39,120 bases of DNA, taken from contig JAFIER010000079.1 in the NCBI GenBank assembly GCA_020832465.1, positions 1 to 39,120 of the forward strand, read 5' to 3'. The position numbers and the translations under genes are program-made. The notes beneath the pieces were generated by a model. The model was not told where the DNA came from, searched no databases, and saw nothing but the letters and a program-made list of their open reading frames with translations. Of the stretch, positions 1-8,010 are shown piece after piece. The number at the start of each line of letters is the position of its first letter. Positions within the stretch are counted from its first letter, which is position 1. This stretch comes from Bernardetiaceae bacterium. Lineage in GTDB: Bacteria; Bacteroidota; Bacteroidia; Cytophagales; Bernardetiaceae.

Positions 1-70
1 AAGCTACGATATTTTCTTTCAAGATTTTATCGTAAGCATTTTGTTCTTTTTTAGGTTTTTCTTTTGCCAT
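1..70 (-). CDS. Truncated 5' end of an unknown gene (23 codons visible)
   Basis: An ATG at 70 reads leftwards off the window edge without a stop. The visible peptide begins MAKEKPKKEQNAYDKILKEN, a lysine-rich start followed by a YDKIxKEN motif. From memory, that motif is common at the start of Bacteroidota and cyanobacterial proteins of the Rpn/PD-(D/E)XK transposase-like nuclease group. This is only a weak inference, because just 23 residues are visible. The gene lies next to a palindromic copy of the nonamer array that also borders the defence genes at 22.9-31.3 kb, which fits an accessory gene. The start is favoured because the composition is coding-like and AT-rich DNA without an open frame lies upstream. 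Confidence 0.5.
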   Translation of the reverse strand, partial: MAKEKPKKEQNAYDKILKENIVA

Positions 71-152
71 AAAAAGGTATATTAGTGTACAGCATCACGA
101 AGATAATGCGTTTTTTTCGTAATGGCAACTATTTCGCCATCGATTTCTGTGT

Positions 153-243
153 TGTCTGAATCAGGATTAACAAGATTAAAGGATTCGCAGGATGGCAAAA
201 ATCAAGTAAATCCCAAAATTCTGTGCATCTTGATTCTGACAAG
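153..243. repeat. Palindromic copy of the dispersed AATCCTG-type repeat
   Basis: The left arm TTGTCTGAATCAGGATT (about 153-169) is matched in inverse by ATCTTGATTCTGACAA (about 226-241). The interior holds degenerate AGGATT/AATCC nonamers. The same GATTCAGACAA end with a period-9 ATCCTGAAA array recurs at 22.9, 25.7, 29.3 and 31.1-31.3 kb. Here two half-elements face each other, whereas the other copies are single-oriented. Confidence 0.6.
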
Positions 244-340
244 AGTAAGAGGGGGTAGTAATCCGTCGCCGAAACTAAGCGAGCCGTTTGCTCGGTAATT
301 ATAACGAATAGACTGCCTAAAAAATCACCTATCTCTTTCG

Positions 341-372
341 CCCTCTTTGAGGTCTTCGACCGTCAAAGAGGC
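341..372. repeat. Hairpin with a GTCTTCGAC centre
   Basis: CCTCTTTGA pairs with TCAAAGAGG, giving a 9-bp stem around an interior containing GGTCTTCGACC. That interior is the reverse complement of the GTCGAAGAC hairpin in the 121-bp dispersed repeat. It is therefore probably the distal end of a diverged, reverse-oriented copy of that repeat, and not a terminator. Confidence 0.5.
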
Positions 373-554
373 GGGGGAATTTATATAAAAAAGTAGTACG
401 CCTTCAAAAATTTAAAAAAATGATTATCAATATATTAACTCTTTAAAGTATCAAAGTCAAAACTGTGATGCGATACTTTTTCAGTTTTGAGAAACCGCAC
501 TGTCAGTGCGCAAGAACTGACAATGCGGAAACACACAGAGAAGATGAAATAAAT

Positions 555-1460
555 TTAAAAATATCCTACTTTTTTGCGCTCTTCCATAGCCGCTTCCGAT
601 TGTTGGTCGTCGATGCGTGTACCTCTTTCGGTAATTCTCGAGGCTTTGATTTCTGCAATGACCTCGTCTATATTTTGGGCTTCGGAGGCTACGGCTGCTG
701 TGCAGGTCATATCGCCAATCGTGCGGAATCGTACGCTACGACGTACTTTTTTCTCACTACCTTCGGTTCGTAAAAAAGGCGTATCGGCCATGAGTTGATT
801 TTTGACAATGACACACTCTCTCTCGTGTGCATAATAAATTGATGGAATCTGGATATTTTCACGTTGTATGTAATGCCATACATCGAGTTCAGTCCAATTG
901 CTAATCGGAAACACTCTCACATTTTCGCCTTTGTGAATACGTCCGTTATAAATATTCCAAAGTTCGGGGCGTTGCAATTTCGGATTCCACTGTCCGAAGT
1001 CGTCTCTTACGGAAAAGAAGCGTTCTTTGGCACGTGCTTTTTCCTCATCTCGGCGTGCGCCACCGATGCAAGCATCAAACTCATGCGTCTCGATAAGCTC
1101 GAGTAGTGTGTGCGTTTGTAGTGCATTACGACTGCTGTATTTGCCCTTTGGTTCTTTGACTTTGCCGGCATCTATGGCATCTTGCACACTACCTACGATG
1201 AGCTTTTCGCCAATGCGCTCGACGAGTTTATCGCGAAAGACGAGTGTTTCTTCAAAATTATGTCCTGTATCTACGTGTACTAAAGGAAAGGGAATTTTAC
1301 CGGGTCGGAATGCTTTGAGTGCGAGGTGCACCAGTGTTATAGAATCTTTCCCGCCCGAGAATAGCAATGCCGGACGCTCAAACTGCCCCGCTACTTCGCG
1401 CAAAGCGTGAATTGCTTCGGCTTCTAAATGGTCTAAATAATCTGTTTGTGAATTTGACAT
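555..1460 (-). CDS. cysD: Sulfate adenylyltransferase subunit 2 (CysD)
   Basis: This is the catalytic subunit of ATP sulfurylase. With the CysN GTPase it makes adenosine 5'-phosphosulfate (APS) from ATP and sulfate in the cytoplasm. The protein of 301 residues matches the usual length (E. coli about 302). The PP-loop SGGKDS is at residues 35-40, VDTGHNF at 63-69 and the GGARRDEEKARAKER block at 133-147. I chose the ATG at 1460 because it gives the family-like start MSNSQTDYLDHLEAE; an in-frame ATG at 1502 would add 14 residues encoded by a hairpin repeat. The gene follows cysH in the same direction with an 88-nt gap holding that hairpin. The partner cysN is not adjacent but lies at 20.1 kb. 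Confidence 0.96.
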   Translation of the reverse strand: MSNSQTDYLDHLEAEAIHALREVAGQFERPALLFSGGKDSITLVHLALKAFRPGKIPFPLVHVDTGHNFEETLVFRDKLVERIGEKLIVGSVQDAIDAGKVKEPKGKYSSRNALQTHTLLELIETHEFDACIGGARRDEEKARAKERFFSVRDDFGQWNPKLQRPELWNIYNGRIHKGENVRVFPISNWTELDVWHYIQRENIQIPSIYYAHERECVIVKNQLMADTPFLRTEGSEKKVRRSVRFRTIGDMTCTAAVASEAQNIDEVIAEIKASRITERGTRIDDQQSEAAMEERKKVGYF

Positions 1461-1481
1461 TTTAGTTTTTGTTTTTTTATC

Positions 1482-1508
1482 AATAACATTTCTGAGAGAC
1501 ATGTTATT
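1482..1508. repeat. Hairpin of the AATAACATTTCT family
   Basis: AATAACAT (1482-1489) pairs with ATGTTATT (1501-1508). It lies between cysH and cysD, so it may act on the shared transcript by attenuation or by changing RNA stability. It belongs to the window-wide hairpin family described in the findings. Confidence 0.65.
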
Positions 1509-1547
1509 TCTGAATAATTACTGTTCGGATAAATTTATGAGCAGGGG

Positions 1548-2267
1548 CTAAATTTTTACAACTTTTTGAGGTCGGTTATGCAGTCCGCATTCTTTTTTGG
1601 AAGCTTCTTCCCACCACCACCTTCCGGCACGCATATCTTCTCCGGGCTTGACCGCTCTTGTGCAGGGTTGGCAGCCGATGCTGGGGTATCCTTTATCGTG
1701 GAGTTTGTTATATGGGATTTGATTTTTTTGGATAAAATCATTGAGTTGCTCGCTTGTCCAGTGCAAAATAGGGTGATATTTTAGGATTTGATTGTCATCA
1801 TCCCATTCCAAGAGTGGCATATTTTGGCGATTGGGCGAATGCTCGGCGCGAATACCCGTAATCCATATCAAATTTCCCGCAAGGGCACGCTGCAAAGGTT
1901 CTACCTTTCGTATGTAGCAGCACTCTTTGCGATTTTCGAGCGAATCGTAAAAGCTAAAAAGTCCTTTACGAGAAACCAAATCCTCGATTTTTGTTGTATC
2001 GGGGCAATAAGTAGTAATCGCCTTACCGTATTTTTGGCGGGTTTTTTCCCATACTTCGTAAGTTTCGGCAAAAAGCCGCCCCGTATCTAAGCTAAAAATT
2101 TCGATATCGAGGTCGTTGGCAGCAATTAAATGTGTAATGGCTTGGTCTTCGAGGCTAAAGCTACTCGAAAATACAAGCTGATTTGGATAGTCTGCTACCA
2201 AATCTTTAAGGCTTTCCAAAGGATCATTGGGGCTTATCAAATGCCCTACACGGTTTAAAAAATTCAT
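1548..2267 (-). CDS. cysH: Assimilatory adenylylsulfate reductase, [4Fe-4S] CysH type
   Basis: The enzyme reduces activated sulfate to sulfite with thioredoxin or a similar donor. The 239 residues carry the PP-loop motif SSSFSLEDQA at about 34-43, DTGR at 61-64, the paired cysteines C116-C117 and C199-x-x-C202, and the catalytic KECGLH cysteine C227 near the C-terminus. The CC plus CxxC set is the known signature of the iron-sulfur enzymes that use APS directly, so APS reductase is more likely than PAPS reductase; no cysC is visible in the window. The ATG at 2267 (MNFLNRV) is preferred to one at 2294. The gene is divergent from an Rrf2 regulator, and a promoter is visible in the shared gap. 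Confidence 0.94.
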   Translation of the reverse strand: MNFLNRVGHLISPNDPLESLKDLVADYPNQLVFSSSFSLEDQAITHLIAANDLDIEIFSLDTGRLFAETYEVWEKTRQKYGKAITTYCPDTTKIEDLVSRKGLFSFYDSLENRKECCYIRKVEPLQRALAGNLIWITGIRAEHSPNRQNMPLLEWDDDNQILKYHPILHWTSEQLNDFIQKNQIPYNKLHDKGYPSIGCQPCTRAVKPGEDMRAGRWWWEEASKKECGLHNRPQKVVKI

Positions 2268-2368
2268 AATAAAGTGGTTTCTGTTTTGAATCATAACCCG
2301 AGGGCTATATTGGATATTAAAGACTATTTTTACTCTACTAATTCCATAGACTTTATATTTTATAGCTG

Positions 2369-2400
2369 CAAATGTAATATAATTTTTTATCTTTGCAAAA
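2369..2400 (-). promoter_or_regulatory. cysH promoter (Bacteroidota type)
   Basis: On the minus strand TTTG (2400-2397) is followed after 20 nt by TACATTTG (2376-2369), which fits the Bacteroidetes -33/-7 consensus TTTG-N19-21-TAnnTTTG. It overlaps the divergent promoter of the Rrf2 gene, so one bound regulator could control both. Confidence 0.65.
2388..2395 (+). promoter_or_regulatory. -7 element of the Rrf2-type regulator gene
   Basis: TATCTTTG matches TAnnTTTG and lies 20 nt before the ATG at 2416. No clear -33 TTTG is present. It lies between the -33 and -7 boxes of the cysH promoter on the other strand. Confidence 0.6.
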
Positions 2401-2415
2401 AAAAAGATAACAAAT

Positions 2416-2838
2416 ATGCTTTCAAAAAAAGTAAAATATGCGATAAAAGCCCTTCTTTATTTGGCTAATAAAGAGGCGCAAAAGCCTGTATTGATTTCTG
2501 AAATAGCAGAGAAGGAACAAATGCCTCGCAAATTCTTAGAACAAATTTTGTTAGAATTGCGCAATGCGGGTATTTTGAGTAGTAAAAAAGGTAAAGGCGG
2601 CGGCTATTATTTGCGTAAAGCAGCCGCAGAGATAAGTTTGGTGAGCATTGTGCGCTTGATAGACGGGCCTATTGCGCCTACCCCCTGCGTATCGCTCAAT
2701 TTTTATGAAAAATGCGAAGATTGCATAGACGAGACAAGCTGCCTTATGCGTCATGTAATGGTAGAAATTCGCGATGCCAACTTGAAAGTATTAGAAAACA
2801 CAACTATAGCCTCTATGCTGAATAAACAAAAAATATAA
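2416..2838 (+). CDS. Rrf2-family transcriptional regulator
   Basis: A 140-residue DNA-binding protein. The N-terminal winged helix runs from MLSKKVKYAIKALLYLA through the recognition segment PRKFLEQILLELRNAGIL (about 37-54) and the GKGGGYYL wing (59-66), typical of Rrf2 proteins such as IscR, CymR and NsrR. Four cysteines (C91, C100, C103, C109) and H113 cluster where IscR binds its cluster, so an Fe-S or thiol sensor is plausible, but the spacing differs from IscR. It is divergent from cysH-cysD with overlapping promoters, so control of sulfate assimilation is the likely role. A CymR-like regulator of cysteine metabolism without a cluster is the alternative. Confidence 0.9.
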   Translation: MLSKKVKYAIKALLYLANKEAQKPVLISEIAEKEQMPRKFLEQILLELRNAGILSSKKGKGGGYYLRKAAAEISLVSIVRLIDGPIAPTPCVSLNFYEKCEDCIDETSCLMRHVMVEIRDANLKVLENTTIASMLNKQKI

Positions 2839-2854
2839 GCACCAGTGCTTTTTT
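2837..2854 (+). terminator. Possible intrinsic terminator of the Rrf2 gene
   Basis: AAGCA and TGCTT form a short stem around CCAG directly at the stop codon, followed by a T run. The stem is short, so confidence is modest. A second hairpin, CAGCAG-TTG-CTGCTG (2862-2876), follows. Confidence 0.4.
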
Positions 2855-3187
2855 ATTATTTCAGCAGTTGCTGCTGTTTCTGAACTTATTAAATAACTAA
2901 AAAGGGCTGTTATTTTTGTACACTTACTTAAAAGCAAATAATGCTCTAATCATTTCTTTTGGTATAATGCTCAAATTTTCCCTATTTTTTCTGAATATTA
3001 CCGGGGATATAAGGCTTGGCTTAGGCATCGCTTCAATATTGATTAGCCCAACAGCAACCGTTTTCGAAAAACTATTCAGGCTGAAACGATCTAAGTCGTT
3101 TGAGTAACTTGATGTACAGCTCCCTGCTCCTATCCAGCATTTTACTTTTTTCGTATAAAATTTTACATATCATTAAGATTTTTTGAT
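2855..3187. other. Intergenic stretch without a supported gene
   Basis: Apart from the CAGCAG hairpin at 2862-2876, nothing stands out. A 63-codon open frame from 2916 has no promoter, no family-like features and poor composition, so I do not call it. Confidence 0.4.
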
Positions 3188-3216
3188 GTAAAATCACGAT
3201 GATTTTACTATTTTTA
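3188..3216 (+). promoter_or_regulatory. Palindromic operator candidate with degenerate -7 box
   Basis: GTAAAATCA (3188-3196), CGA, TGATTTTAC (3200-3208) form a perfect 9-bp palindrome directly before TATTTTTA (3209-3216), a one-mismatch TAnnTTTG. This places it where a repressor would sit, 18 nt before the ATG at 3234. Confidence 0.4.
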
Positions 3217-3233
3217 CGAAAACAAAACTCATT

Positions 3234-4175
3234 ATGCAATTAAGCAATCTAAAAGTAAAATTTTTTTGGGGGTTTCTGATTTATGCAGCATTTTCATTCC
3301 TACTCACAATATGGAGTTTTTCGCTATTTAGAAATACAGAACTTCTGGAAGAGACCGTAAGCAAGCTCTATGGTTTAGAAAATAGTAGCCTAAGTTTTTT
3401 GCGTATGCACGAGACTTTTCTTTTGCAACATACTCGCCATGTAGATTTTTTTAGTGGGGGAAAAAATGAACTCCTCGAGCAACAAAAAGTAGCATACGAA
3501 CAAATAGATGCTCAAATGAGTAAAATTCATCAAAGTTTAAAGAAGCATCAAATTCCACTTACCTACGCTTTAGACTCCTTACAACAACAACTTCACGATT
3601 ATCAACAAACCTTCGAACGCTTGCTCGAAGAGCTGCAAAAACGAGGTGCGGGTAACTTCGGATTAGAAGGAAAAATTGAAAACACAGCTAACTCTATAGA
3701 ACAAAATATTAGCGAGCCCAATGCCCTTATACTCTTTTTGGCATTGCGAAAGCAAGAAAAAGAGTATGTCATTACACAGGATAGCGCCTATATCCAAAAT
3801 TGGGAACAGCTCTTGAGTAGCTTTCAAAATATAGAAAAAGACAAACAACAACTCTTGCTATTGAAAGAATATAGCACTGCTTTTCGCAATTTAGTTCGCA
3901 CGATTAACCTATTAGGATTTCCTCATAAAAGAGGGATCAGCAAGCGACTCGTCGAACAAAGTTATGAAATAGAGCACCTACTGCATAGCTTACGCTTGCG
4001 CACAGAGTTGTATAAGCAAAACCGTGGGCTAAAACTGCGTTATATCACACTTGTTTTGATTACGCTTTCTGTCATCGTAACCCTACTACTTGGGCTATCT
4101 ATACCTTACATTATCAAAGAGGTAAAACGAGAGCAAATAGAAAAACAAGCAAGCCACAGCGATAAAAATGTGTAA
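3234..4175 (+). CDS. Two-helix membrane protein with a coiled-coil sensor-like domain
   Basis: The function is unknown. The 313 residues show a transmembrane helix at about 11-32, a long helical, glutamine-rich, coiled-coil-prone region at about 35-265 (EQQKVAYEQIDAQMSKIHQS and similar heptads), a second helix at about 271-292, and a short charged cytoplasmic tail ending HSDKNV. This matches the input half of a membrane histidine kinase or chemoreceptor (four-helix-bundle or CHASE3-like sensor), but no HAMP, kinase or signalling domain follows. It could be a stand-alone sensor or accessory protein, or the remnant of a kinase. It is monocistronic with a palindrome in its promoter. Confidence 0.75.
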   Translation: MQLSNLKVKFFWGFLIYAAFSFLLTIWSFSLFRNTELLEETVSKLYGLENSSLSFLRMHETFLLQHTRHVDFFSGGKNELLEQQKVAYEQIDAQMSKIHQSLKKHQIPLTYALDSLQQQLHDYQQTFERLLEELQKRGAGNFGLEGKIENTANSIEQNISEPNALILFLALRKQEKEYVITQDSAYIQNWEQLLSSFQNIEKDKQQLLLLKEYSTAFRNLVRTINLLGFPHKRGISKRLVEQSYEIEHLLHSLRLRTELYKQNRGLKLRYITLVLITLSVIVTLLLGLSIPYIIKEVKREQIEKQASHSDKNV

Positions 4176-4319
4176 GGCTTTAATAATGCGATTGAGGGGA
4201 GGGTGAAAAGTGTTTTATGGGAAAGCCAATAGAAATATTTTTTTTTGAAAAAATTTGATTTCTAATGCCTAACTTTTACGTCCCTCCTTTATGCCTATTC
4301 TATCTACTTATAAGGCGAC

Positions 4320-4667
4320 TTACTTCAATAAATTATCTTCATTTGGAAATACGACACTGGGTGTGTGCTTGTTTGCCTCTTCGGGAGTCATGAGTGCGTA
4401 AGCGATAATAATCAAAATATCACCGACCTGCACACGCCTAGCAGCTGCACCGTTGAGACATATCGTGCCAGAACCTCGCTCTCCTTTGATAACATAAGTC
4501 TCGAGGCGTTCACCATTGTTGTTATTGACGATTTGTACGCGCTCTCCTTCGAAAAGGTTAGCTGCGTTCATTAAATCTTCATCAATCGTAATACTACCGA
4601 CATAGTTGAGCTCCGCTTGCGTAACTCTTACTCGGTGTATTTTGGATTTCATGATTTGTAAAAACAT
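4320..4667 (-). CDS. panD: Aspartate 1-decarboxylase (PanD)
   Basis: It converts L-aspartate to beta-alanine for pantothenate and coenzyme A synthesis. The proenzyme cleaves itself between G24 and S25 in the motif YVGSITID; S25 becomes the pyruvoyl group. K9, H11, R54 and Y58 fall at the same positions as in E. coli PanD, which supports the start at 4667, and GAAAR follows later. At 115 residues the length is normal. The gene stands alone, with a promoter-like TAGCTTTG about 66 nt upstream. Confidence 0.97.
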   Translation of the reverse strand: MFLQIMKSKIHRVRVTQAELNYVGSITIDEDLMNAANLFEGERVQIVNNNNGERLETYVIKGERGSGTICLNGAAARRVQVGDILIIIAYALMTPEEANKHTPSVVFPNEDNLLK

Positions 4668-4732
4668 CGCTTAATTTTTGGGCTAATGTTTGTGTTTTAA
4701 AAAAATACTTGTTTGAATTAACAAATTTAGCG

Positions 4733-4740
4733 CAAAGCTA
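4733..4740 (-). promoter_or_regulatory. -7 element of panD
   Basis: TAGCTTTG on the minus strand fits TAnnTTTG and predicts a leader of roughly 60 nt. I did not find a matching -33 TTTG at the usual distance. Confidence 0.45.
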
Positions 4741-4812
4741 CAAAAATTTATAGAAACTTTATCTATGCAAAGGCTTCTAAGCATTTATTTTTTGCAGGTG
4801 CGGTCATGAAAC

Positions 4813-5784
4813 TTATATTTTGTCAGAATGTTTGATTTCGCTTACAAATTTAATATTTCGCTTAAGCCCTTCGAACTTTGTGCGGCGTAGTGGTGAGCCT
4901 TCAAAAAGTTGGTTAAACACTTCTTCTGTAATTTCCTGCCAGTCTGTTTTATTCATTTTTTGTAGCGCCTCTTTGGGTAAAAAAGCGGGTTCTTGATGGG
5001 GTTTGCTACGCCTATTCCAAGGGCATACATCTTGGCAGATATCACATCCAAATATCCAGTTTTCGAATTTTCCTTTTACATTGGTGGGAATTTCGTCTTT
5101 GAGTTCTATTGTAAAATAAGAAATACATCGGCTTGCATCTACGACATATGGCTCTGTAATGGCATTCGTAGGGCAGGCCTCTAAGCATCTTGTGCAGCTC
5201 CCACAATAGTCTCGCATTGGGTTGTTGTCATACTCGAGCTCGAGGTCTGAAATAAGCTCAGCGATAAAAAAAAAGCTACCTTGCTTAGGGTTAATAGCTA
5301 AGGAGTTTTTGCCCTGCCAAGCAATTCCGCCACGCACTGCCCAGATTTTATCCATAACTGGCGCAGAATCTACAAAAGCGCGTCCTTGAAAATCGCCTAC
5401 GATATCTTTGAGCCAAAAAACAAGTTTTTTGAGTTTTTTTTTCAATACTCTATGGTAATCTTTTCCATAGGCATATTTTGAGATTTTATAGCCATCTTGC
5501 TGATGCAAAATTTCTTCTTTGGGCGGGGCATAATTATACAGCAAAGAAACTACTGATTTAGCACCCTCTACGAGTTTGCGTGGGTCTATGCGTTTATCAA
5601 AATAATTTTCCATCCACTGCATTTCGCCGTGCTTTCCTTGATTGAGCCATAGCTCAAGCTTACGCGCTTCTTCGTCAAGGGCTTGCGCTCTTGAAATACC
5701 ACAAAAATCAAAACCCAACTCATGGGCTTTTTCTTTAATCTGCTCGCTAAGGATTTGTTTGTGGATAGGATTTGCCATATTCAT
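4813..5784 (-). CDS. queG: Epoxyqueuosine reductase (QueG)
   Basis: This cobalamin- and Fe-S-dependent enzyme carries out the last step of queuosine synthesis, reducing epoxyqueuosine in tRNA. The 323 residues contain the QueG-specific block RAFVDSAPVMDK (135-146, with the conserved Asp139), and two ferredoxin-like sets: C194-x2-C197-x2-C200-x3-C204 and C220, C247-x2-C250-x3-C254. The motif CGSCTRCLEACPTNAI is characteristic. The length fits the short form without HEAT repeats. Translation may start at 5784 or at M3 (5778). A terminator hairpin separates it from the upstream 660-residue gene. Confidence 0.96.
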   Translation of the reverse strand: MNMANPIHKQILSEQIKEKAHELGFDFCGISRAQALDEEARKLELWLNQGKHGEMQWMENYFDKRIDPRKLVEGAKSVVSLLYNYAPPKEEILHQQDGYKISKYAYGKDYHRVLKKKLKKLVFWLKDIVGDFQGRAFVDSAPVMDKIWAVRGGIAWQGKNSLAINPKQGSFFFIAELISDLELEYDNNPMRDYCGSCTRCLEACPTNAITEPYVVDASRCISYFTIELKDEIPTNVKGKFENWIFGCDICQDVCPWNRRSKPHQEPAFLPKEALQKMNKTDWQEITEEVFNQLFEGSPLRRTKFEGLKRNIKFVSEIKHSDKI

Positions 5785-5810
5785 ACATATATTGTTTTTT
5801 GTAATCTTTT

Positions 5811-5855
5811 GGTTTTTAAAACCGTGCTATCGGAAAAGCCACCCTGATAGCACGG
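5811..5855 (-). terminator. Terminator of the 660-residue gene
   Basis: CCGTGCTATC (5822-5831) pairs with GATAGCACGG (5846-5855), a 10-bp stem. On the minus strand it is followed by a short T-run within GGTTTTTAAAACC (5811-5823). It lies between the stop at 5871 and queG. The GGTTTTTAAAACCGTGCT piece resembles a hairpin at 21482-21500. Confidence 0.65.
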
Positions 5856-5870
5856 CATGCCCAACTTTTT

Positions 5871-7853
5871 TTATAACCAGCGGTACTCTTTTCCCCAGCT
5901 CTCCTGTGCCATTTTTTTGATATTTGCAATCGTTTCTGTAGGAATTTCTACCTCTTCGTTATTGGCTCTTTTGTGGTAGTGATAAGCATAAAGCCGAGAT
6001 ACAAACTCGTGAAAATATACAGATGACTCGCCCTCTATTTCGCCATTTCCACTGACGGAAGGCTTAATGCCTTGCCCCCAATCTTGCCGTCCTTCGTTGT
6101 TAGGATTAAAGAAATAGGCGCGTACTTTGCCTTCGGGGTCTTTATCTATACGCTGTAGCGAAACGGCATGAAAACCTAAAAGATTAGCACTTGATGTAGT
6201 AATAAAAATACCGACGGGATTGGGATAGACTAAATTAAGCCCACCGTTATAATCAGGGTGATGCGTAGAGTAAAAATTACGTACAAACTCTTCGTAGTTT
6301 ACAATAGCTTGACTTAAGGGTTCGAAGGCATAGGCAAATCCTATGGGTATCCATTGACCGTATAGGGCTGGATTGACCCATTTGTGAGGGTCTGCTCCGC
6401 GCAGAGCGACAAGCCCCATAAGGTGGTTATAAATTCTATCTATGTGTGGCACAAGCACAAGTGAGACTGAGTCGAGCTTTAAGTCAAGATTTTTCACTAA
6501 GCCTTTTTCCAAGAAATTGGCTTGAATGAGCTTACCTTCGAAGCGCATTTCTATGTTGTCATTGAGTGCGGCAGATATGATATAATTAAGCAATTTGCCC
6601 GGTGCGTGCTGGCTCCAGAGGCTAATCCCCCTTGCAGTTTGGCACGTAGGATTAAGCCCCTGCCCTATACCGAGCGGTAAGCCTAACACTAAGATTGTAT
6701 CAGCTAAAAGTAAATTTTTAGCACTGATAACGCCCTCTCGATAAAATTTTGAAAATTTAAAACCCGCAAGCAATCGTTTTTCTACAAAAGGGTGCAACTT
6801 AATGCCTATGACTCGCTCAAGTCCACTGACTACAGGCTGGCGTGCAAGTAGCCCGCGATTCAATATCCGATTAAGCCCATAAACGCTTTGACGGGTTTCG
6901 GCATATACGACAAGTTTGATAAGCCTTCGTACAAAAGGTAAGTGTTTTTTTAGGTTTTCCCTACCAGTAGGACTTAGCTTGAGAGCTATGGGTAGTAAAT
7001 CTACCTCCCTGCGCTCTATTTCTCTGACTAAATAAGTGTGATATATAGATACGATGCCTGTATCTGCCATATTTTGAGCAAAAAGTTCGGCGTGTGCGCG
7101 CATTTGCTCTTTGCTTGCTGTGGTCAGAAACTCTTCATAGACTTCGATGGGTTTATCTCTAAACATAGGTTCATCGAGTCCGTAATGCGCTTTGACGTAC
7201 TTTTTAAGTTGCATATCTATGCGACTATTTGCAAGCTCAAAATTTTGATGTATGTGCTCTATAATTTCAATAGCCCTATCAACGACAATAGGACGTTGCG
7301 CACTGACATTTTTGAGCTCCTCGAGTAGGGGCTGCTTGAGCAAATCTTTGGATACAAAATCTGTAATAAAAGCAAAAAGGTTGTGCCCTCTTTTTATTTT
7401 TTCAGGATAAGTACGGCTAAACTCATTTTCTACGGGAAAGAGAAAATTCAAATTATGCACAAGGCAACGCTTCAGAAAATCTTTTGCTTCTTGCTGTGTA
7501 AATTTTGTATGGCTATATTTTCCTTCTGCAATAGCCAAAATGCGCAATTCGCTCAGCATTTCGATAGCTACTGAAGGCTTATCATCACTTTGAAGAGTCC
7601 CAGCAACTAAGGCTGCCGAGAGGCGTTGGGGGTGTGCCCAGGGTGTATCTTCAAAAATACCGCCTGTAATGAGTGAGCCTATTTTGTCATACAAAATAGA
7701 AAAATTGGCTTTATCTACCGCCAAAGCCAATACATTATCTAAAACTTGAACTTTATGATTGTACTTAGCAAAATCTTGTGCCGCTACGAGTTCCTCTACG
7801 TTTTTTTCAAACTGCTGAATAACTTCCGAAACAGCCGATTCTAATTGATTCAT
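5871..7853 (-). CDS. Conserved-looking unknown protein with papain-like residue order
   Basis: I do not recognise a named family. The 660 residues lack a signal peptide and clear membrane helices, so it is probably cytoplasmic. Residues 1-380 look helical. The C-terminal part has GQGLNPTCQTARG (Gln398, Cys404), then GFHAVSL (His562) and YFFNPNNEG (Asn583). A Gln six residues before Cys, then His and Asn, is the order and near-spacing of papain-fold cysteine peptidases and related transferases; I infer a thiol active site. D591 in RQDWGQG could be an alternative to Asn583. The neighbours, queG and a TerC protein, do not suggest a role. The translation start is the only ATG near the 5' end. Confidence 0.8.
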   Translation of the reverse strand: MNQLESAVSEVIQQFEKNVEELVAAQDFAKYNHKVQVLDNVLALAVDKANFSILYDKIGSLITGGIFEDTPWAHPQRLSAALVAGTLQSDDKPSVAIEMLSELRILAIAEGKYSHTKFTQQEAKDFLKRCLVHNLNFLFPVENEFSRTYPEKIKRGHNLFAFITDFVSKDLLKQPLLEELKNVSAQRPIVVDRAIEIIEHIHQNFELANSRIDMQLKKYVKAHYGLDEPMFRDKPIEVYEEFLTTASKEQMRAHAELFAQNMADTGIVSIYHTYLVREIERREVDLLPIALKLSPTGRENLKKHLPFVRRLIKLVVYAETRQSVYGLNRILNRGLLARQPVVSGLERVIGIKLHPFVEKRLLAGFKFSKFYREGVISAKNLLLADTILVLGLPLGIGQGLNPTCQTARGISLWSQHAPGKLLNYIISAALNDNIEMRFEGKLIQANFLEKGLVKNLDLKLDSVSLVLVPHIDRIYNHLMGLVALRGADPHKWVNPALYGQWIPIGFAYAFEPLSQAIVNYEEFVRNFYSTHHPDYNGGLNLVYPNPVGIFITTSSANLLGFHAVSLQRIDKDPEGKVRAYFFNPNNEGRQDWGQGIKPSVSGNGEIEGESSVYFHEFVSRLYAYHYHKRANNEEVEIPTETIANIKKMAQESWGKEYRWL

Positions 7854-8010
7854 AATATTACGATGCTTAATGATATGTTACTATAATGGTGAAATTTGTA
7901 GGCTACTATGCGATAATAACCTATGTAAATCTGAGGCGTGCGCATAAAGCTTGTTGAATAAGCCACAAAAAAGTGTAAGTTTATGCTTAGTTTTGACAAA
8001 GTAGAAGTAC

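Larger units (their letters stand above)
71..554. other. Non-coding stretch with inverted repeat remnants
   Basis: I see no credible gene here. The stretch holds the palindromic nonamer-array element at about 153-243 and a GC-richer hairpin at 341-372. The tail up to the cysD stop is AT-rich without a clear signal. Confidence 0.5.

Noticed and set aside
465-1410. Plus-strand open frames of 74-127 codons across cysD
   Set aside because: They lie antisense to a clearly conserved gene and have composition expected of a shadow frame.
2916-3107. 63-codon frame after the Rrf2 gene
   Set aside because: No promoter, no recognisable family, low-complexity hydrophobic text; likely chance.
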